From assembly GCA_002102555.1 (NCBI GenBank), contig MCFL01000020.1:62001-126000 (forward strand): a stretch of 64,000 nucleotides of DNA, given 5' to 3'. Under the pieces are notes generated by a model. It was not told the DNA's origin. It did not search any database and saw only the letters and a list, made by a program, of their open reading frames with translations. Each line of letters starts with the position of its first letter. The first letter of the stretch is position 1. Origin of the DNA: Catenaria anguillulae PL171 (lineage: Eukaryota; Blastocladiomycota; Blastocladiomycetes; Blastocladiales; Catenariaceae). The position numbers were made by a program, and so were the translations under genes. Of the stretch, positions 30,479 to 43,900 are shown piece after piece.

Positions 30479-32143
30479 TCAATACCGCAACCGAAACGCG
30501 CTCTCGACCTGCCTCTCCAACGCGGCCGCCTTTGACATGTCCATTCCGCCCGACGCTGACCCGGCAGAGGCATGACCAAACAACATGCTTGTGACTGCTG
30601 ATGCTGACGATGACGACCCGGTTGAGTTGTTGCCTGATGCGCCGCCATTGTTGTGACCGTGGTGTGCCATGGGTGCAGAGGGCGAGTCGCGCTTCTTTCT
30701 GCATGTGTAAATTTGCCGTTAGCAGACGAGTAGTCATCATACAGCACAAGGACGACAGAAAACGTACACTTCCCCACTGGCCTTGCTAGGAAACGACGGA
30801 AACATGCTGGGATCCTTTGGCGGCGGATGCTCCCTAGATATCAACTTGCACGTCAATCTCCCCATGTGCTCGATTGTCAAAACACAAAATCCGACAAGAA
30901 AAACGGACCTGAAATACGCATGGTCCAAGGCGTCCCTTGCACTCACCCTATTCTCGGGCTCGTACGCCAACAATCTGCCCAAGAGCGCATACGCTTGCAC
31001 GCTCATGCCAGGCACCTTTTCCCTCAACCCACACCCATTGCCGTGCCTGGTCAAGTTCAAAGCCTTTGCATTGGGTAATGCCCTGAGCGCCGCGGGGGGC
31101 GTGCCCAACACCTTGAGAATACGGTCAATCTGGTCGAGCTCGCCCTGGCCAGGGAACAAGGCATCGCACGTGACAAGTTCGGCAAAGATGCACCCAATGC
31201 TCCACATGTCGAGCTTTGCATCGTACGATTGTGCACCAAGCAACAGGTCGGGCGGGCGGTACCACAGCGTGACTACAAGTGGCGTGAGTTTGGACGAGTA
31301 GGTTGTGCACTTGTTGTCTGCCGGGTCGTCTTGCGAGCAAGTGAGTTTGCGAATGAGCCCGAAATCCGCCACCTTGAGCACGCCATCGTTGGTCATGAGC
31401 AAATTGCTCGTCTTGAGATCTCGATGCACCATGCGACACCGCGCGTGCAAGAAATCCACCGCACTCAACAACTGGCGCATGAGCGTCTTGACCTCGCTGG
31501 GCCGAAACCCACCATTTGTGCCGTCTTTCATTGCACCCAACAGTGTCTTGAGATCATGGTCCACAAACTCCATGACCATAAACACGCTCGACAAGCTAGC
31601 GCCCACCACCACCTCGCGCACGTGCACAATGTGTGGATGCGCACGCATCCGAAGCAGCGCCGACATTTCGCGCAGTGCCGTGATGGGAAACCCCGATCGG
31701 TCGGTCGTAGCGTCGAGCTTGAGGCGCTTGAGTGCGACAATTTGCGATGAGGATTTGCAGCGCGCGCGGTACACGATGCCGTATGCGCCCTCGTCGATCC
31801 GGTTGAGTTTTTCGTAGCAGTCGACGGACCGGCACGGCGGCAGGCGCGAGTCCGTGGCGGGTGGGTAGTGCGAGTGGATGAGCGGCGCTGGCAAGGGTGG
31901 AGGGGATGGCGACCGAGGAGGTGGTGGCGGGGGCGTGCTGTCCTGCAGTTTTGCGCGCTTGAGCGATGATGCAGGAGCAGGAGCGGCAGCGGCAGCGGGA
32001 GCGGCGGGCGTCTTGACCTTTGCCTTTGCCTTTGTCTTTGTGTGTAGGTGGTCCGCTTGGTCGTTGTCAGAGTCCGAGTCGGCCCATCGCGAGCGCTTTC
32101 TCGGTTTGGTGGGTTGGTGCGGATTGGCGGGTGCGGGCTTCAT
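30479..32143 (-). CDS. CDK11/PITSLRE-like cyclin-dependent kinase
   Basis: Three exons: 32143-30909, 30833-30768, 30698-30479 (506 residues, in frame). The N-terminal 108 residues are basic and Ala/Pro-rich. The kinase domain (about 110-435) shows DEGAYGIVYRA, VALKRLKLD, the cyclin-binding helix as PITALRE (PITSLRE in animals), HRDLKTSNLL, DFGLIRKL and WYRPPDLLLG. The post-domain PPPKDPSMFPSFPSK matches the conserved tail of CDK11. CDK11 kinases act in transcription and splicing with cyclin L. Differences: an insertion after DFG (about CSQDDPADNKCTTY) and PPD in place of the usual APE/PPE triad. The Ser/Gly-rich C-terminus comes from the last exon. The start at 32143 is 307 bases from the divergent HSBP1 gene. 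Confidence 0.88.
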
Positions 32144-32450
32144 TGCTGCGAGTGATTTTGCATATTGTGCATTGCTGTTGATATGACATACTGTAGTATG
32201 AATGTAAACATGATATATATACTTGTGCATGATCGCAAATGGATTTGGATGCGCCAGGCCAACAAATTGAAAAGCTGGTGCCGACCACGGTGCGGACCCG
32301 GACGACGACAGGGGAAGACGCCGTTGTGTGTGTCATACACGTACCGTATATCCAGCAATGACTTGACTCTTACGCACATGTCCACTCGCAGCAACTCGTC
32401 GCCCTCGTCCATTGGCACCCAACTCCAAGTCCACCGATTTTCTCTCAGTC
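32144..32450. promoter_or_regulatory. Divergent promoter of the CDK11-like and HSBP1 genes
   Basis: 307 bases lie between divergent start codons. AT-rich tracts near 32195-32225 (including ATATATATAC) are possible core promoter elements for the kinase gene. No factor site can be named. Confidence 0.4.
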
Positions 32451-32905
32451 ATGTCGTCGTCGTCGCCAACAACTGCCGCCGCCACAAGTGCACCCGGCTC
32501 CAAGCCAGCTTCTCCATCAGCCGACTCGGCACCCGGGCCCACTGTCGCACAGCAACAGCCTCAGGCAGCAGAGCTCGGTGTCTACGTCGACACGCTCATC
32601 AAGCAGCTCCAGTCCAAGTTTGACGACATGTCTGGCCACATCATTTCCAAGAGTACGTCCCGTCTCAAACCTGGCGTTCGACATTCACATTCACAGTCCT
32701 CCATGTGCAGTGCAGTCACTCACGCTTGTTCTTGTTCGTGATTCCAGTCGACACCATGGCCGATCGACTCGACGACCTGGAAAAGTCCATTGCCGAACTC
32801 ATGCAAAACGCAGAGGCTGCAGCAGCGGGACCATCTGACGACGCAGCCGCCATCAGCCGCCCAGCCAGTGTTGCCGGCCATGGCAGTGCCGGGACACAAG
32901 GATGA
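32451..32905 (+). CDS. Heat shock factor-binding protein 1 (HSBP1-like)
   Basis: Two exons, 32451-32652 and 32748-32905, giving 119 residues. The 95-nt intron (GTACGT donor, TTCCAG acceptor) joins IISK to IDTMADRLDD. The core VDTLIKQLQSKFDDMSGHII + DTMADRLDDLEKSIAELM matches the HSBP1 heptad-repeat coiled coil, which in animals trimerises and binds the heptad region of heat shock factor 1; WASH-complex assembly is another reported role of the family. The N-terminal Ser/Ala/Pro extension (about 43 residues) and the C-terminal tail are longer than in animal HSBP1 (about 76 residues). The ATG at 32451 follows a stop-free region, but nothing upstream looks conserved. Identification is firm from the coiled coil. 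Confidence 0.9.
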
Positions 32906-33105
32906 GCTTTTTACATTGCTTTACATGAACCAAGATCAAAACTCGTATTCTACATACATACACAATCGCAAAGAAAATGAACACAACAGAAATGAGAGTG
33001 TGGGGTGCTAAACAAAAAATCAAAACAAGCTTACAATACCTCCATACATCCATAGAGCGCACAAGACAACACGCTCTCCTGCCACGCCACCCGGGAGCGG
33101 GAGAC

Positions 33106-34302
33106 TCACTCAATCCCCAACATGCGCTTGCTCGCCTCATAAGTCCAAAAACTGACCATGCTCATGGGCACCACCTTCATGTACCCAATGCTCAACCCAA
33201 CAAAAAACCCCTTGATCCCATGATGTCTCCATATGTACCGCGCCGTCTCCACCGTTGTCCGATACACGCGCGCTTCAAAGCTCTCGACATGAAACTGGCC
33301 ACTGACCTGCATCCTTCGGCGAATCACCTCAAACGGATACGCCACCGTCTGCGAAATAGCCCCTGCCAATCCGCCCGCCACCAAATGCGTGCCCGAATTC
33401 GACCATCCGGGAAACGTATCGCGAACATGCCGCTTGGTCGACTCGTAGGTTGCAAACGACACACCGGCATACGGAATCATGCCGTACACGGTGGGCAAGA
33501 ACCCACGATAAAAATTGGCCAGTCCTTCGGGAAACACTTTGGGCAGCGGATGGTGCACGTGAGGCTTTTCGTGCCACATGACCTTGAGCAGGGACCGCAA
33601 CGAGTGCGGGTCGCGCGAAAACGCTAGCCGCACACGAATCACTTCGAGCGGGTAGGTGAAAAACACACTGGTGACGCCTGCCAACGACCCGGCAAGCAAC
33701 TGATGCCCTGGGCCGGCCCTGCCCTCCTTGGGAAAGATGACGTGCTTGTACTGCTCAAACGCCATGAACTTGATGGCTGCATACGGAAAGATGCGAATCA
33801 AGGTCGCCGAGTGGCCCTGGAACAAGCCACCCAGCCCGTGCTGGTTACGGATATCCAGTGCTGCGCGAAACACTCCCGACAAGGACCCGCGGTGGTGCGC
33901 AAAGTGCGGCGAGTTGGTTTGAAACAGGATTTTCACACGGTCGAGCGGGGCAACGGCGGATTTGGCTGCGCATCCGGCAATGCCGCCCGCTAGAAATGTT
34001 TTCCAGACGTAGTTCCAGGATTGCGGGTCATGTTTCTTGACCGTTGTTGCCGTTGGCGGAGAGGGTGCGGCATTGGACGGTGGTGATGGGGATGACGACG
34101 CTGTGAGGGCAGCGGTCGGAACAGAGATGGATCGCAGTGATGCTGTTGCAGAGGCCGAGGGCAGATGGGGCGATGGTGGGCTGCTTGGGGATGCTGCTAT
34201 TGACGGCAAAGATGACGACGATAGTGATGATGATGACGATGACGACGGTGTTAATGGACTGGCGGCGGCATGAGCAGCAGCGGATTTCGGGGCAGTGTCC
34301 AT
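33106..34302 (-). CDS. Mitochondrial carrier, Leu5/SLC25A16-42-type (CoA transport)
   Basis: Single-exon gene of 398 residues. Three tandem carrier repeats carry PLDRVKILFQ, PLEVIRVRLAF and PFEVIRRRMQV, the P-x-[DE]-x-x-[KR] signatures, in the inner mitochondrial membrane. The first repeat begins SWNYVWKTFLAGGIAGCAAK, typical of the Leu5 / Graves disease carrier group, which moves coenzyme A (or a precursor) into mitochondria. GLFQGHSATLIRIFPYAAIK also fits that group. The N-terminal 100 residues are Ser/Ala/Pro-rich and may be partly a lineage extension. The frame remains open upstream to 34566 through an A15 tract; ATG 34302 (MDTAPKSAAAH) is preferred because the sequence upstream includes a phenylalanine run encoded by that tract. 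Substrate is inferred from subfamily. Confidence 0.88.
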   Translation of the reverse strand: MDTAPKSAAAHAAASPLTPSSSSSSSLSSSSLPSIAASPSSPPSPHLPSASATASLRSISVPTAALTASSSPSPPSNAAPSPPTATTVKKHDPQSWNYVWKTFLAGGIAGCAAKSAVAPLDRVKILFQTNSPHFAHHRGSLSGVFRAALDIRNQHGLGGLFQGHSATLIRIFPYAAIKFMAFEQYKHVIFPKEGRAGPGHQLLAGSLAGVTSVFFTYPLEVIRVRLAFSRDPHSLRSLLKVMWHEKPHVHHPLPKVFPEGLANFYRGFLPTVYGMIPYAGVSFATYESTKRHVRDTFPGWSNSGTHLVAGGLAGAISQTVAYPFEVIRRRMQVSGQFHVESFEARVYRTTVETARYIWRHHGIKGFFVGLSIGYMKVVPMSMVSFWTYEASKRMLGIE

Positions 34303-35038
34303 GGCAGGTGTCGTGTACATGCAGTGATTTGATGGATGGTGGAATACGAGCATCCGTCTTGTGTCGGCCAGAGCGGCAGGGGCGGGGCTGCTGGGCGGGT
34401 CACGGCCGACTTTTGTTCGATCCAAAAGTCGCTCAAGTCCGTCTCGCGGCCTTGCCCGGAACGGTGGATCGACGGACTCCATCGGAAAAAAAAAAAAAAA
34501 CTTGGTCAGGCTGACTCGGCCTTTGCCGACCGACTGACGTGGAACTGGCGGCCAGTACTTGCTCACTTTGGCTGCCTATTCATTCCAGCCGACTCGGGTT
34601 TGTCCGCGTACAGTTCGCACATGTTGCGGCGGGTCTGGAGTTCTTGGCTTTTCCTTGTCCGTACGGGGAGCACCCACCATCACTCTGCTCCTGAGAAGGA
34701 TCATTCCAGGCTAAGGACTCATCCAACTCATTCTCGGCATTCAACAGATCCCCCCAGTTTCATGGAACATTGCTGGATGCATCCTTGGCTACATATACTG
34801 GGGAGGAGTGCGTTCATCGTCATCCCAGCAGCTTAGTAGCACCCCACAATGTCTCACTCCAGTCTGACCAGATCACACTTGCGACACACACTCGGCACTG
34901 GGCGCTATAGATGAATATATACATCACAAAAGGACCATGTGCCAATGTACAGTAACGTCAATGCTTTACATTTTTGAACTGTCTTCGAATCGTCAACTGA
35001 GCCCACCATGCCGCATCCCTTGACACGGCCGGGTGGAA
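34303..35038. other. Intergenic region with an A15 tract
   Basis: About 735 bases between the carrier start and the 3' end of the secreted-protein gene, both on the minus strand. It holds the carrier promoter and an uninterrupted run of 15 A at 34486-34500. No exon or RNA gene was recognised. Confidence 0.5.
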
Positions 35039-35542
35039 TCACGGAACAAACTTGAACGACTTTGGAATCACGACATTGCCCTCGGCATCCTTGAGCACCT
35101 CGGTCCCTTGGCCATCAAAGAACTTGACCTGCACAGGCTCCTTGCCGTTGGCTACCTTGCATCCCCATTCATGGAACAAGATCATTGAGTATGCGCGGCC
35201 GTTGGTGACGGGATCCCTTGTCTCCACATCGACTACATAGGTGATTCATCAAGACCTCATGTGAACAAACAACAAAACCCCCCAAACCCTGGTAGAGTAT
35301 GTACACATTGCGTACGCACCAAATTCAAGTGGCAGCGTGCCCTCGAGCCCTCGGCATTCCTTAATCACCGACAAATAATCGCCGTCAACGGCAAGGTGCA
35401 CGGTACCGCCGTTGTTGGCATACCTGACGGTTGCGCGCGGGTTGGGCGGCGGCAGACCAGAGGGGCCGCCGCGGTACGGGGTCGGATTGGCGAGCGTCGC
35501 GACGGCGAGCGCGAAAAGTGCGAGAATCAAAGCGGATTTCAT
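35039..35542 (-). CDS. Small secreted protein, paralogue 1
   Basis: Two exons, 35542-35320 and 35232-35039 (138 residues); the 87-nt phase-1 intron splits the glycine in LPLEFG/VDVETRDP. A clear signal peptide (MKSALILALFALAVATLANP) is followed by PNPRATVRYANNGGTVHLAV, a region with CRGLEG, HEWGCK and the C-terminal IPKSFKFVP. Two cysteines in the mature part could pair. The gene at 36667-37201 has the same layout, the same intron position and phase, and matching motifs (RYANNGGTV/TYANDAGTV, EWGCK, PKSFKFVP/PKSFRFVP). Probably a secreted beta-rich protein; family unknown to me. Confidence 0.8.
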
Positions 35543-36666
35543 GTTTGGGTATGGAGTCAAGTTGAGTGGTATGTTTGTGAGTGGGTGGATTGGGTGAGTA
35601 ATGACGGGGAATGTCGAACTGAGGGTAGGGAATGTCGGGGCGGGTCTTGGTATTTGTACGTCTCCAAGTCAAGCTCCTCCTCCCCAGCTCGCTCTCCCCG
35701 AGTGGCTCGCTGTCAGGTAGGTTGAGGAAATGTTGCATGACGGTGCAAGACCAAACGCAAACCGCACTGCGTGCAAAACATACCTTGCATTGGTTCGTGT
35801 CAAGGTTTTGGTTTTAGGGGGAGGTGAAGTGTCTCCCGTTTGTCCAAATGCTGCGACATGCGGACTTGCGCAGCAGAAACATTGGCCGTTGTCTCGCCAA
35901 TGCAAAAGCTGAAGTCGCGTAACGGTACACGATGCATTTGGACAGAGCGGTGGAAGAAAATTGGCTGCGGGAAGGGAATACTGGGAGGGGGGGAGTCTGT
36001 TGCTGACCGAAAGCGTGCACGTTGGGACTTGCCCCGTCACGCAATAGGTGAGGCACACGTGGACAAATGTGAAGGAGCGTGCGGGAATCGGACTTGAGCA
36101 TTACAGGTAGACGCTAGGACAAGGAAATTGACCGCGCGCCGAGGGACCTATGTAACGGAATGAGGTTCGCAGGTGCGCAGCAAGCAAATGAAAACTTTGC
36201 CTGGAAGGGAGCAAACACAAGAGACGCGTACTGGCGCTTTTTTTTTGTCTCACCACTGACTGATCAGCAACTCTGTTCTCGGACATTGTCGTTGGGATTG
36301 TCGCACGCATGCACGGTGAAAGCTTGAGACACTACTACCCAACCTTACTTACCGACAGCACCTACGTACCTGCCTCGAGACTTTCACGCCGCTCCTGAAG
36401 GCGGCGGTGCAGAGCAGCCACGCGGCCACATCAACAACCGCTTGGCGCTGCGCATACAAGCAGCAGCATGAATCGGGTGAGTGACAAGGCTCAGTACAAG
36501 GGCCACATTTTCCACTAGTATGGTCGTTGGCACTCACAGACAATGACGCAGTGTCGATTAGCACATAAATACCACACCCAACCCGCCAGCATCCCCCCAT
36601 CCCATGGCCACCACTCAACACCACACACTATATCACATCTCCTTCTAAGAATCCAAGCAAAAAAAA
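35543..36666. promoter_or_regulatory. Divergent intergenic region between secreted-protein paralogues
   Basis: About 1.1 kb separates the two divergent start codons. Overlapping short open frames show no protein-like pattern. Core promoter candidates close to the plus-strand gene include CATAAATACC at 36565-36574. A T8 run lies at 36239-36246. This region would allow coordinated expression of the pair (inference). Confidence 0.4.
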
Positions 36667-37201
36667 ATGTTCAAATCCACACTCCTCACCACTCTTGTCG
36701 CCGCCCTCCTCGTCGGAACCGCCACATCGCACCCCGGATCGCGCGAGGAGCCGCCTCCCAACCCGACGGCGACTTTGACGTACGCCAACGACGCAGGCAC
36801 CGTGCGCCTGACGACACCCGGTTTGCATTACGAGGTTTCTAAGACGTGCCAGGGCTTACAGGGCGATCAAGGAATTGTTTACGGTACATATGGGCTAGAA
36901 TTGTCGCCTTTTCGCAGCTGCCTCGATGCTTGGCTGACATGGAACCATGACCCGTGTCCAACTGTATGTACTTTTAGCTGAGGTGCTGACGCGCTACAAG
37001 ACGTGGAACCAGATCCAAGCGTACCGCCTGGAGCTGTACCCGGAATGGGGATGCAAGGAGGGCAAAGATCCTGTCACGGGCAAGGAGCGCAAGTCGGTCC
37101 GGGTCTTGACCTACGCTGGGCATGGCGAACCCATGCGCGATAGTGACGGGGAGGTGTATGTGCCCAAGTCGTTCAGGTTTGTGCCTGTGTACAAGTTTTG
37201 A
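36667..37201 (+). CDS. Small secreted protein, paralogue 2
   Basis: Two exons, 36667-36883 and 36978-37201 (146 residues); the 94-nt phase-1 intron splits the last glycine of GIVYG, joining AEVLTRYKTWN. The signal peptide is MFKSTLLTTLVAALLVGTAT, followed by PPNPTATLTYANDAGTVRLT, CQGLQGD, YPEWGCKEGKD and VPKSFRFVPVYKF. The two mature cysteines align with those of paralogue 1. A run of A immediately precedes the ATG (AAAAAAAATG). It is divergently arranged with paralogue 1. No enzymatic motif is seen; extracellular or cell-wall role is inferred only from the signal peptide. Confidence 0.8.
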
Positions 37202-37804
37202 AGTCGGAATTGTTTGTTGACGAACACTCTATCGTTGGATGAAGTGGGAAGATTGATTGAAAATGTATCAACGCAGATATCAATTGTTGGAGAATGGATT
37301 CATTTGCTTCAATGCAAGGTCAGGGTCAATTCCTCAGACCAAAAACACATCCAACCTCTGCCTCTCACAATCCATCTCATGCCTTGCCCTGAGCACGATT
37401 AATCCCATGAGCGACGGATATGTGCCTCTTGTCGTTTGGACGACTGCAAGTGGTGACATGAAGTGGACATGGCCATGGACATGGTGGGCCAAAGTGACAT
37501 CACCGTGTGCATCCGATCGGCAGGCGTTGGCGGCTTGAGCCATATTTAACTTGAAGTCAGCACCAACCACACTATGTCCCATTTGCGCACTGTCGAGCAA
37601 TCATGTCGATGCTGCCGAGCATGTTTGTCAGACCCTCAAGCTCTCTTGGTCACATCCACCAAGAGACATCAATGTACTATACGACGGTCCACGCAAACCT
37701 CATGCAACGTGGCCATTGATTCTGTCGCCTGTCGCCCACACACTTGACGCGCAACCACCCCCCTGAACGCCTCGCCTACCGAATCTCTCCAATCGAAATT
37801 CGCC
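37202..37804. other. Intergenic region upstream of the MAP kinase gene
   Basis: About 600 bases between the secreted-protein gene and the MAPK start. No exon or RNA gene was recognised. It should contain the MAPK promoter. Confidence 0.5.
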
Positions 37805-39460
<1,656 letters not shown>

Positions 39461-40968
39461 GCGCATTCAAGCACGTCGGGCCACATGTATGGGCAATCGG
39501 CGGCTGTACATAAATATAGTTTGTAGCATATTTACCTGCGCTGATGTCCCACAAGGAGTGGAGTATGCTCACCAAAAGCGTATAGGAGGCGTTGGGCCAA
39601 CACCTTCAATCCAAAACACGCCAGCCTTTCCATGTTCTTCAAATCGGTCACCTTTGAACTTGGCCAAAGGTTATGTAATAGGCAGGGCGGTCTGTTTCAA
39701 TTTGGCTTGGCATTGGTTGTTGGGCATATAAAACAGCAGGGCGACTCGATCAGTCAATCCAATTCGTCAACGTAGCGGCCTAACGCTACTCAACGTAGAG
39801 GTGTCAGAAATAAAATATGGTATGTTTATTCATCAACTCGAGTTTCACAATCGCATGAAAGCAGCAAGCATACAAAGCCATGTCAGAACAGTTCGACTCC
39901 ACGACTCACCCAAGGAATGCTTAGGGCGGCCGAGGTCCTCGACTCGCAAGGTTGGCGCCAAAGGGCCAACAAAAACTTGCCACTTCTCACTCTTGAAAGT
40001 CGAACTCATAAAGGGCATCTTCCATGGTATGTATTGGTGTCTGAATTTGAGAAAATCCAGATGTAGACAGATACTAGATACATGATCCTAAGAGTATCGT
40101 CGATGTAGAACCTAGTAAGAGAGGGAGGAGTGGTGGAGATGCACGACTCAATTTATAGTACCTACCTTGAGACAGCGGCCAATGCCAAATGCCATGTGAG
40201 ACCACACTTTCAGACCTCCAAAAAGCATTCCAATTGCATCCTCGACCGTCCCAAAGTGGGTATGCACGGCAACGACCCACGTGTGGTCGATACAGCATGT
40301 GTGGCAGGTGCACCGTGCCAGGCCTGGACTCAGCCTCAACTGGTCAAGCTGGTTCATGTTCGAAACGCTGGAATGGCTTGTGTCCTGAGTCACAGACGTG
40401 TTCGCAAATCCAGCTCTCTGCTCGCGTCTGTTAATCATGCAGCCTCCTCCATGCATTGCATGTTGCATGGTAAGTACAATGCTGGTGCGCCTGAGCCAAA
40501 TGAGCACCAAATGAGCCAGTGAGAGGCCGATGAATAGACCCACTCCGTCGCATTTTTTGTTCCTTTTTCTTTGAGAAGTATCGCAATCCCATTACAATGG
40601 CAGGCATGAGTACAAATGCATGTGCGCTCAAGTGAAATGACTGTTCGCAGCATACACAGAGCAAATGCAGACAATCGCTTCCCCTTTCGCCTCTTATATA
40701 GGTTATTCCGCCGTGTGACAGCGATCTGTTCTGTTAAACCTCATACCTGCTCGCAACCAAGTACGCGTGAATTGAGGGAGGACTCTTCAACTCACGTCGC
40801 ACACAAGGAAAAGCCATCAATCCACATTGCTTCCAGCGCACCCACATTATCCCACCCCCAGCAATGGCAATGATTAACTTGCATGCACACTTTGTTACAT
40901 ACTCACGGGGACCAAGTAAAGCGAAACGCTCCCGCCCAAGCCGTTGTCGACCGTACCATTTCGTGACG
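39461..40968. other. Gene-poor region
   Basis: About 1.5 kb with no gene I can support. A short minus-strand frame beginning MPFMSSTFKSEKWQVFVG (about 40026-39856, 57 codons) and an overlapping MEDALYEFDFQE are protein-like but unpartnered. A 131-codon minus-strand frame at 40148-40543 has no recognisable motif. The end presumably holds the promoter of the composite receptor. Confidence 0.4.
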
Positions 40969-43900
40969 ATGGGGATCAGTCAAGCGATTGCAGTCTTGAT
41001 CTTGACAAGCTTGTTATCCAATGCCCTTCGGGTCAAAGTCGTACATGATGATGGTAAGCACTTATGAAAAAGTTTACGCTGTTTTTGCGTGCTGACTTGC
41101 TCGGTCATCCCGTTCAGTGATGCGAACTCCGTTCACTGTCTTGTCCATCAGCGGCTGCCAAACAGTAGCGGCAACCGATTCGTCCATCACTTGCTCAGAG
41201 ACCTTTTTTGCAGCAGGCACGACATTGGACAACTTGCGAGCATTTTTTCGCCAAGGTCCGTCAACGCTCGAGACGTTATCGTTCAACCTCGCCCATTTCT
41301 GCCCCTGAGTGTGAGTGACTGAACGAGCGATATGACCTGTGTCACACAATATTCAGATTCGGCCGACATTTACGTCATGGTCCTTTCGTTTCCGTACTTC
41401 CAATACTATAGAGACTTGGTGGTCGAGTTTTCGTCCAAGATCATGGTGTTCCCGACAGCCTTCATTTCTCCACCATTGCCCAACTCCATCAGTATGTCAG
41501 AAATCACCAACCACATAGGCTCACATGTCAATCATGACTGAGTTCCAGCCCAATGACAATGCGATAGGTATCTCATACACCGAAGACCAAGGCGGTTACG
41601 TTGCGGGGACCGTTGCCGCCGCATTCACCTCAACCAAACGCGTCGCAGTCCTTGGCGGCATCCCTCTCGGGTCTGTCAAACGGTCCGTGCATCTGTTTGA
41701 TTTCCTCCCAAGTGGTCTCATCACATGTGTGCTCATGATGAACCACATGTAACGAACAGGTTCGCCCACGGCTTTCTCAATGGCGTCATGGCCGTGTGCC
41801 GCGACTGCGAGGTCCTCCGCACCTATGTCCCTGATTTCGCCAGCCCTACCCTTGGTCGCGCCACCGCGGCCGATTTTGTCAGTCGCGGAGCAGATGTCCT
41901 GTTTTCCGCCGCTGGATTCACGGGCACCATTGGCATCTTGGAAGCTGCACGGCTCGGCGCGTATGTGATTGGTGTTGACGAGGACGAGTCCAAGACTTCG
42001 TTTGCGGGAAGACCCGAGTTGGATCGTTTGCTGACATCGGCCATCAAGCGAGTTGACATTGCAGTGAGGAATGCATTGCAGATTGCCATCATGACGGGCA
42101 AGGGTGGGCAGAACTTGGTCATGGATGCAACGCTCGGTACATCACTGGCTGACAATCCTCAACCATTTCGAGCGCCCCTAATTCCTTGTTGTGCATGTAT
42201 ACTATAGATGGAATCGGTCTCGCTCTCCCATTCAACACAACGTCCACCCGCAACTTTACCACGACTCTTGGCCACGACATCGACTTGCAGGATGGGACCT
42301 GTGCAACAGCCTCGACTCGTGAATCACTGATTCAAGCCGTCTATTCGTCGCTGAAACGAAAAACCACGTTCACTCTAGTTGCCGGAGAGGAGGGCCACTT
42401 TCAGCCGCTCACGTCCCCAATCGATCGCACTTGGTACAACCTCGCCCCGTACGGCGAGCGCAAGCGTGTGCCTGCGTCACTCATGGGCCATGGCACAGTA
42501 ATGATCGGCGACAACCGCATCTTGGTATGGGGAGGGACTGTTGGGTCGACATTGCAGGCGGCAAGCGAAGTCAATGTGTTGGATTACGACATGTTTGAGT
42601 GGAAAGCGATGACCGTGGTGGGAAGCGTGCCCGAGCCGCGCACATATCATGCCATGGCGTATGATGCTGGATCAAACTCGGTGCTTGTGTACGGCGGCCA
42701 AGCGAATAGCTCGACATATCTCGAATCCATGTGGAGGTACTCGGTTTCCAGCAACCAATGGACCCGCATCGTCCCGCCAACTGGCAGCAGCAGTCCAGGG
42801 GCCCGCTCAGGTATGGCTTATACAGTGGTTCCGTCAACTCGCCACTTGTGGCTTTATGGCGGCGCACGAACCAGCGGTGGCAATCTGCTCGCGGATCTAT
42901 GGCGATTGGACATGCAATCGGATCAATGGATCACCGTGTCCAGTCCGTCGGGTGCTCCACCGCCAGCACTCGACCATGCCTCCATGGTTGCGCTCAACTC
43001 GACACACATTGCGCTATACGGCGGCCGCTTATCTCCGTCGTCAACACTATCCAATGCGCTTTTTCTGTACTCTATCCCGTCCGCCGCCTGGTCCTCCGTC
43101 ACATTGACCAATGTCCGATTTCCTACCCTTCCGCTCCCTGCTGTTTCCCACGCGCGCGGTGTGCTTCTTGACTCTCGTCGCGTCCTGTTTGTTGGCGGCC
43201 TCGACGCACAAGGCCAAGAGTCGCAATCTACATGGGTTTGGCACATTGACAATTCAACATGGGCACGCTCGGCATTTTCACCCATTCCGGCCCCACTCCA
43301 CTCACATGGCCTCGTATCCTTTGTGCAAAATGCCTCGTCCACTGCATGCGTCTACCCGGCAATCCCAAGTCTCAAAGTCTGCACACCGAGCAATAACCCG
43401 GTTGTTGTCTCAATCGGCGGGTACAATGCCTCTTCATCCACTTTGAGCTCACCCTGGGCACTCAATGTGGCGTTTGCAAGTCCGGACCCGCCGCTTCCGA
43501 CCATTGGCGTTCTGGAACCTGGACTTGTGATCACCGTGACTGCACTCAACGCGTTCGGCATGTTCTCGGCACTCGCTCTGGCCGCGGTGCTGTACAGGAA
43601 CAAGAAGCACAAGGCGCTGCGGGCGTCAAATGTGCAGTTATCCTGGTACGTGGTGATTGGATGTGTGGCGGTGCATGCGGGCATTGTGGCGAGTACGTGG
43701 CAGCCTGCGAGAGATCCGAGCATTGGGTTGGTGGTGACGGCCGTGTTGTGCGGGGGTGGGTACACGCTAATTTTGGCGGCGTTGGCGTCAAGGGCGCATA
43801 TGCTTTACAGGTCCGCTGATACTGTCAGATATCGAACCAAGACGATGGAGCTAACACTCGAGTTGCTGGCAGCGTGGCACGCATGAAACGTGTCGGCGCA

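Noticed and set aside
34303-34566. 88-codon N-terminal extension of the mitochondrial carrier
   Set aside because: It contains a phenylalanine run from an A15 tract and no carrier homology; the ATG at 34302 is a better start.
39880-39925. GTTCGACTCC resembling a tRNA T-arm
   Set aside because: The flanking bases do not form the T stem, and no acceptor, D or anticodon stems could be folded around it.
40148-40543. 131-codon minus-strand frame considered as a membrane protein gene
   Set aside because: No start context, splice partners or recognisable pattern; left as part of the gene-poor region.
41118-42136. Bacterial gene transfer for the Bmp/PnrA-like domain
   Set aside because: The domain is split by several introns and fused to a eukaryotic 7TM receptor; a recent bacterial origin is not supported by base composition.
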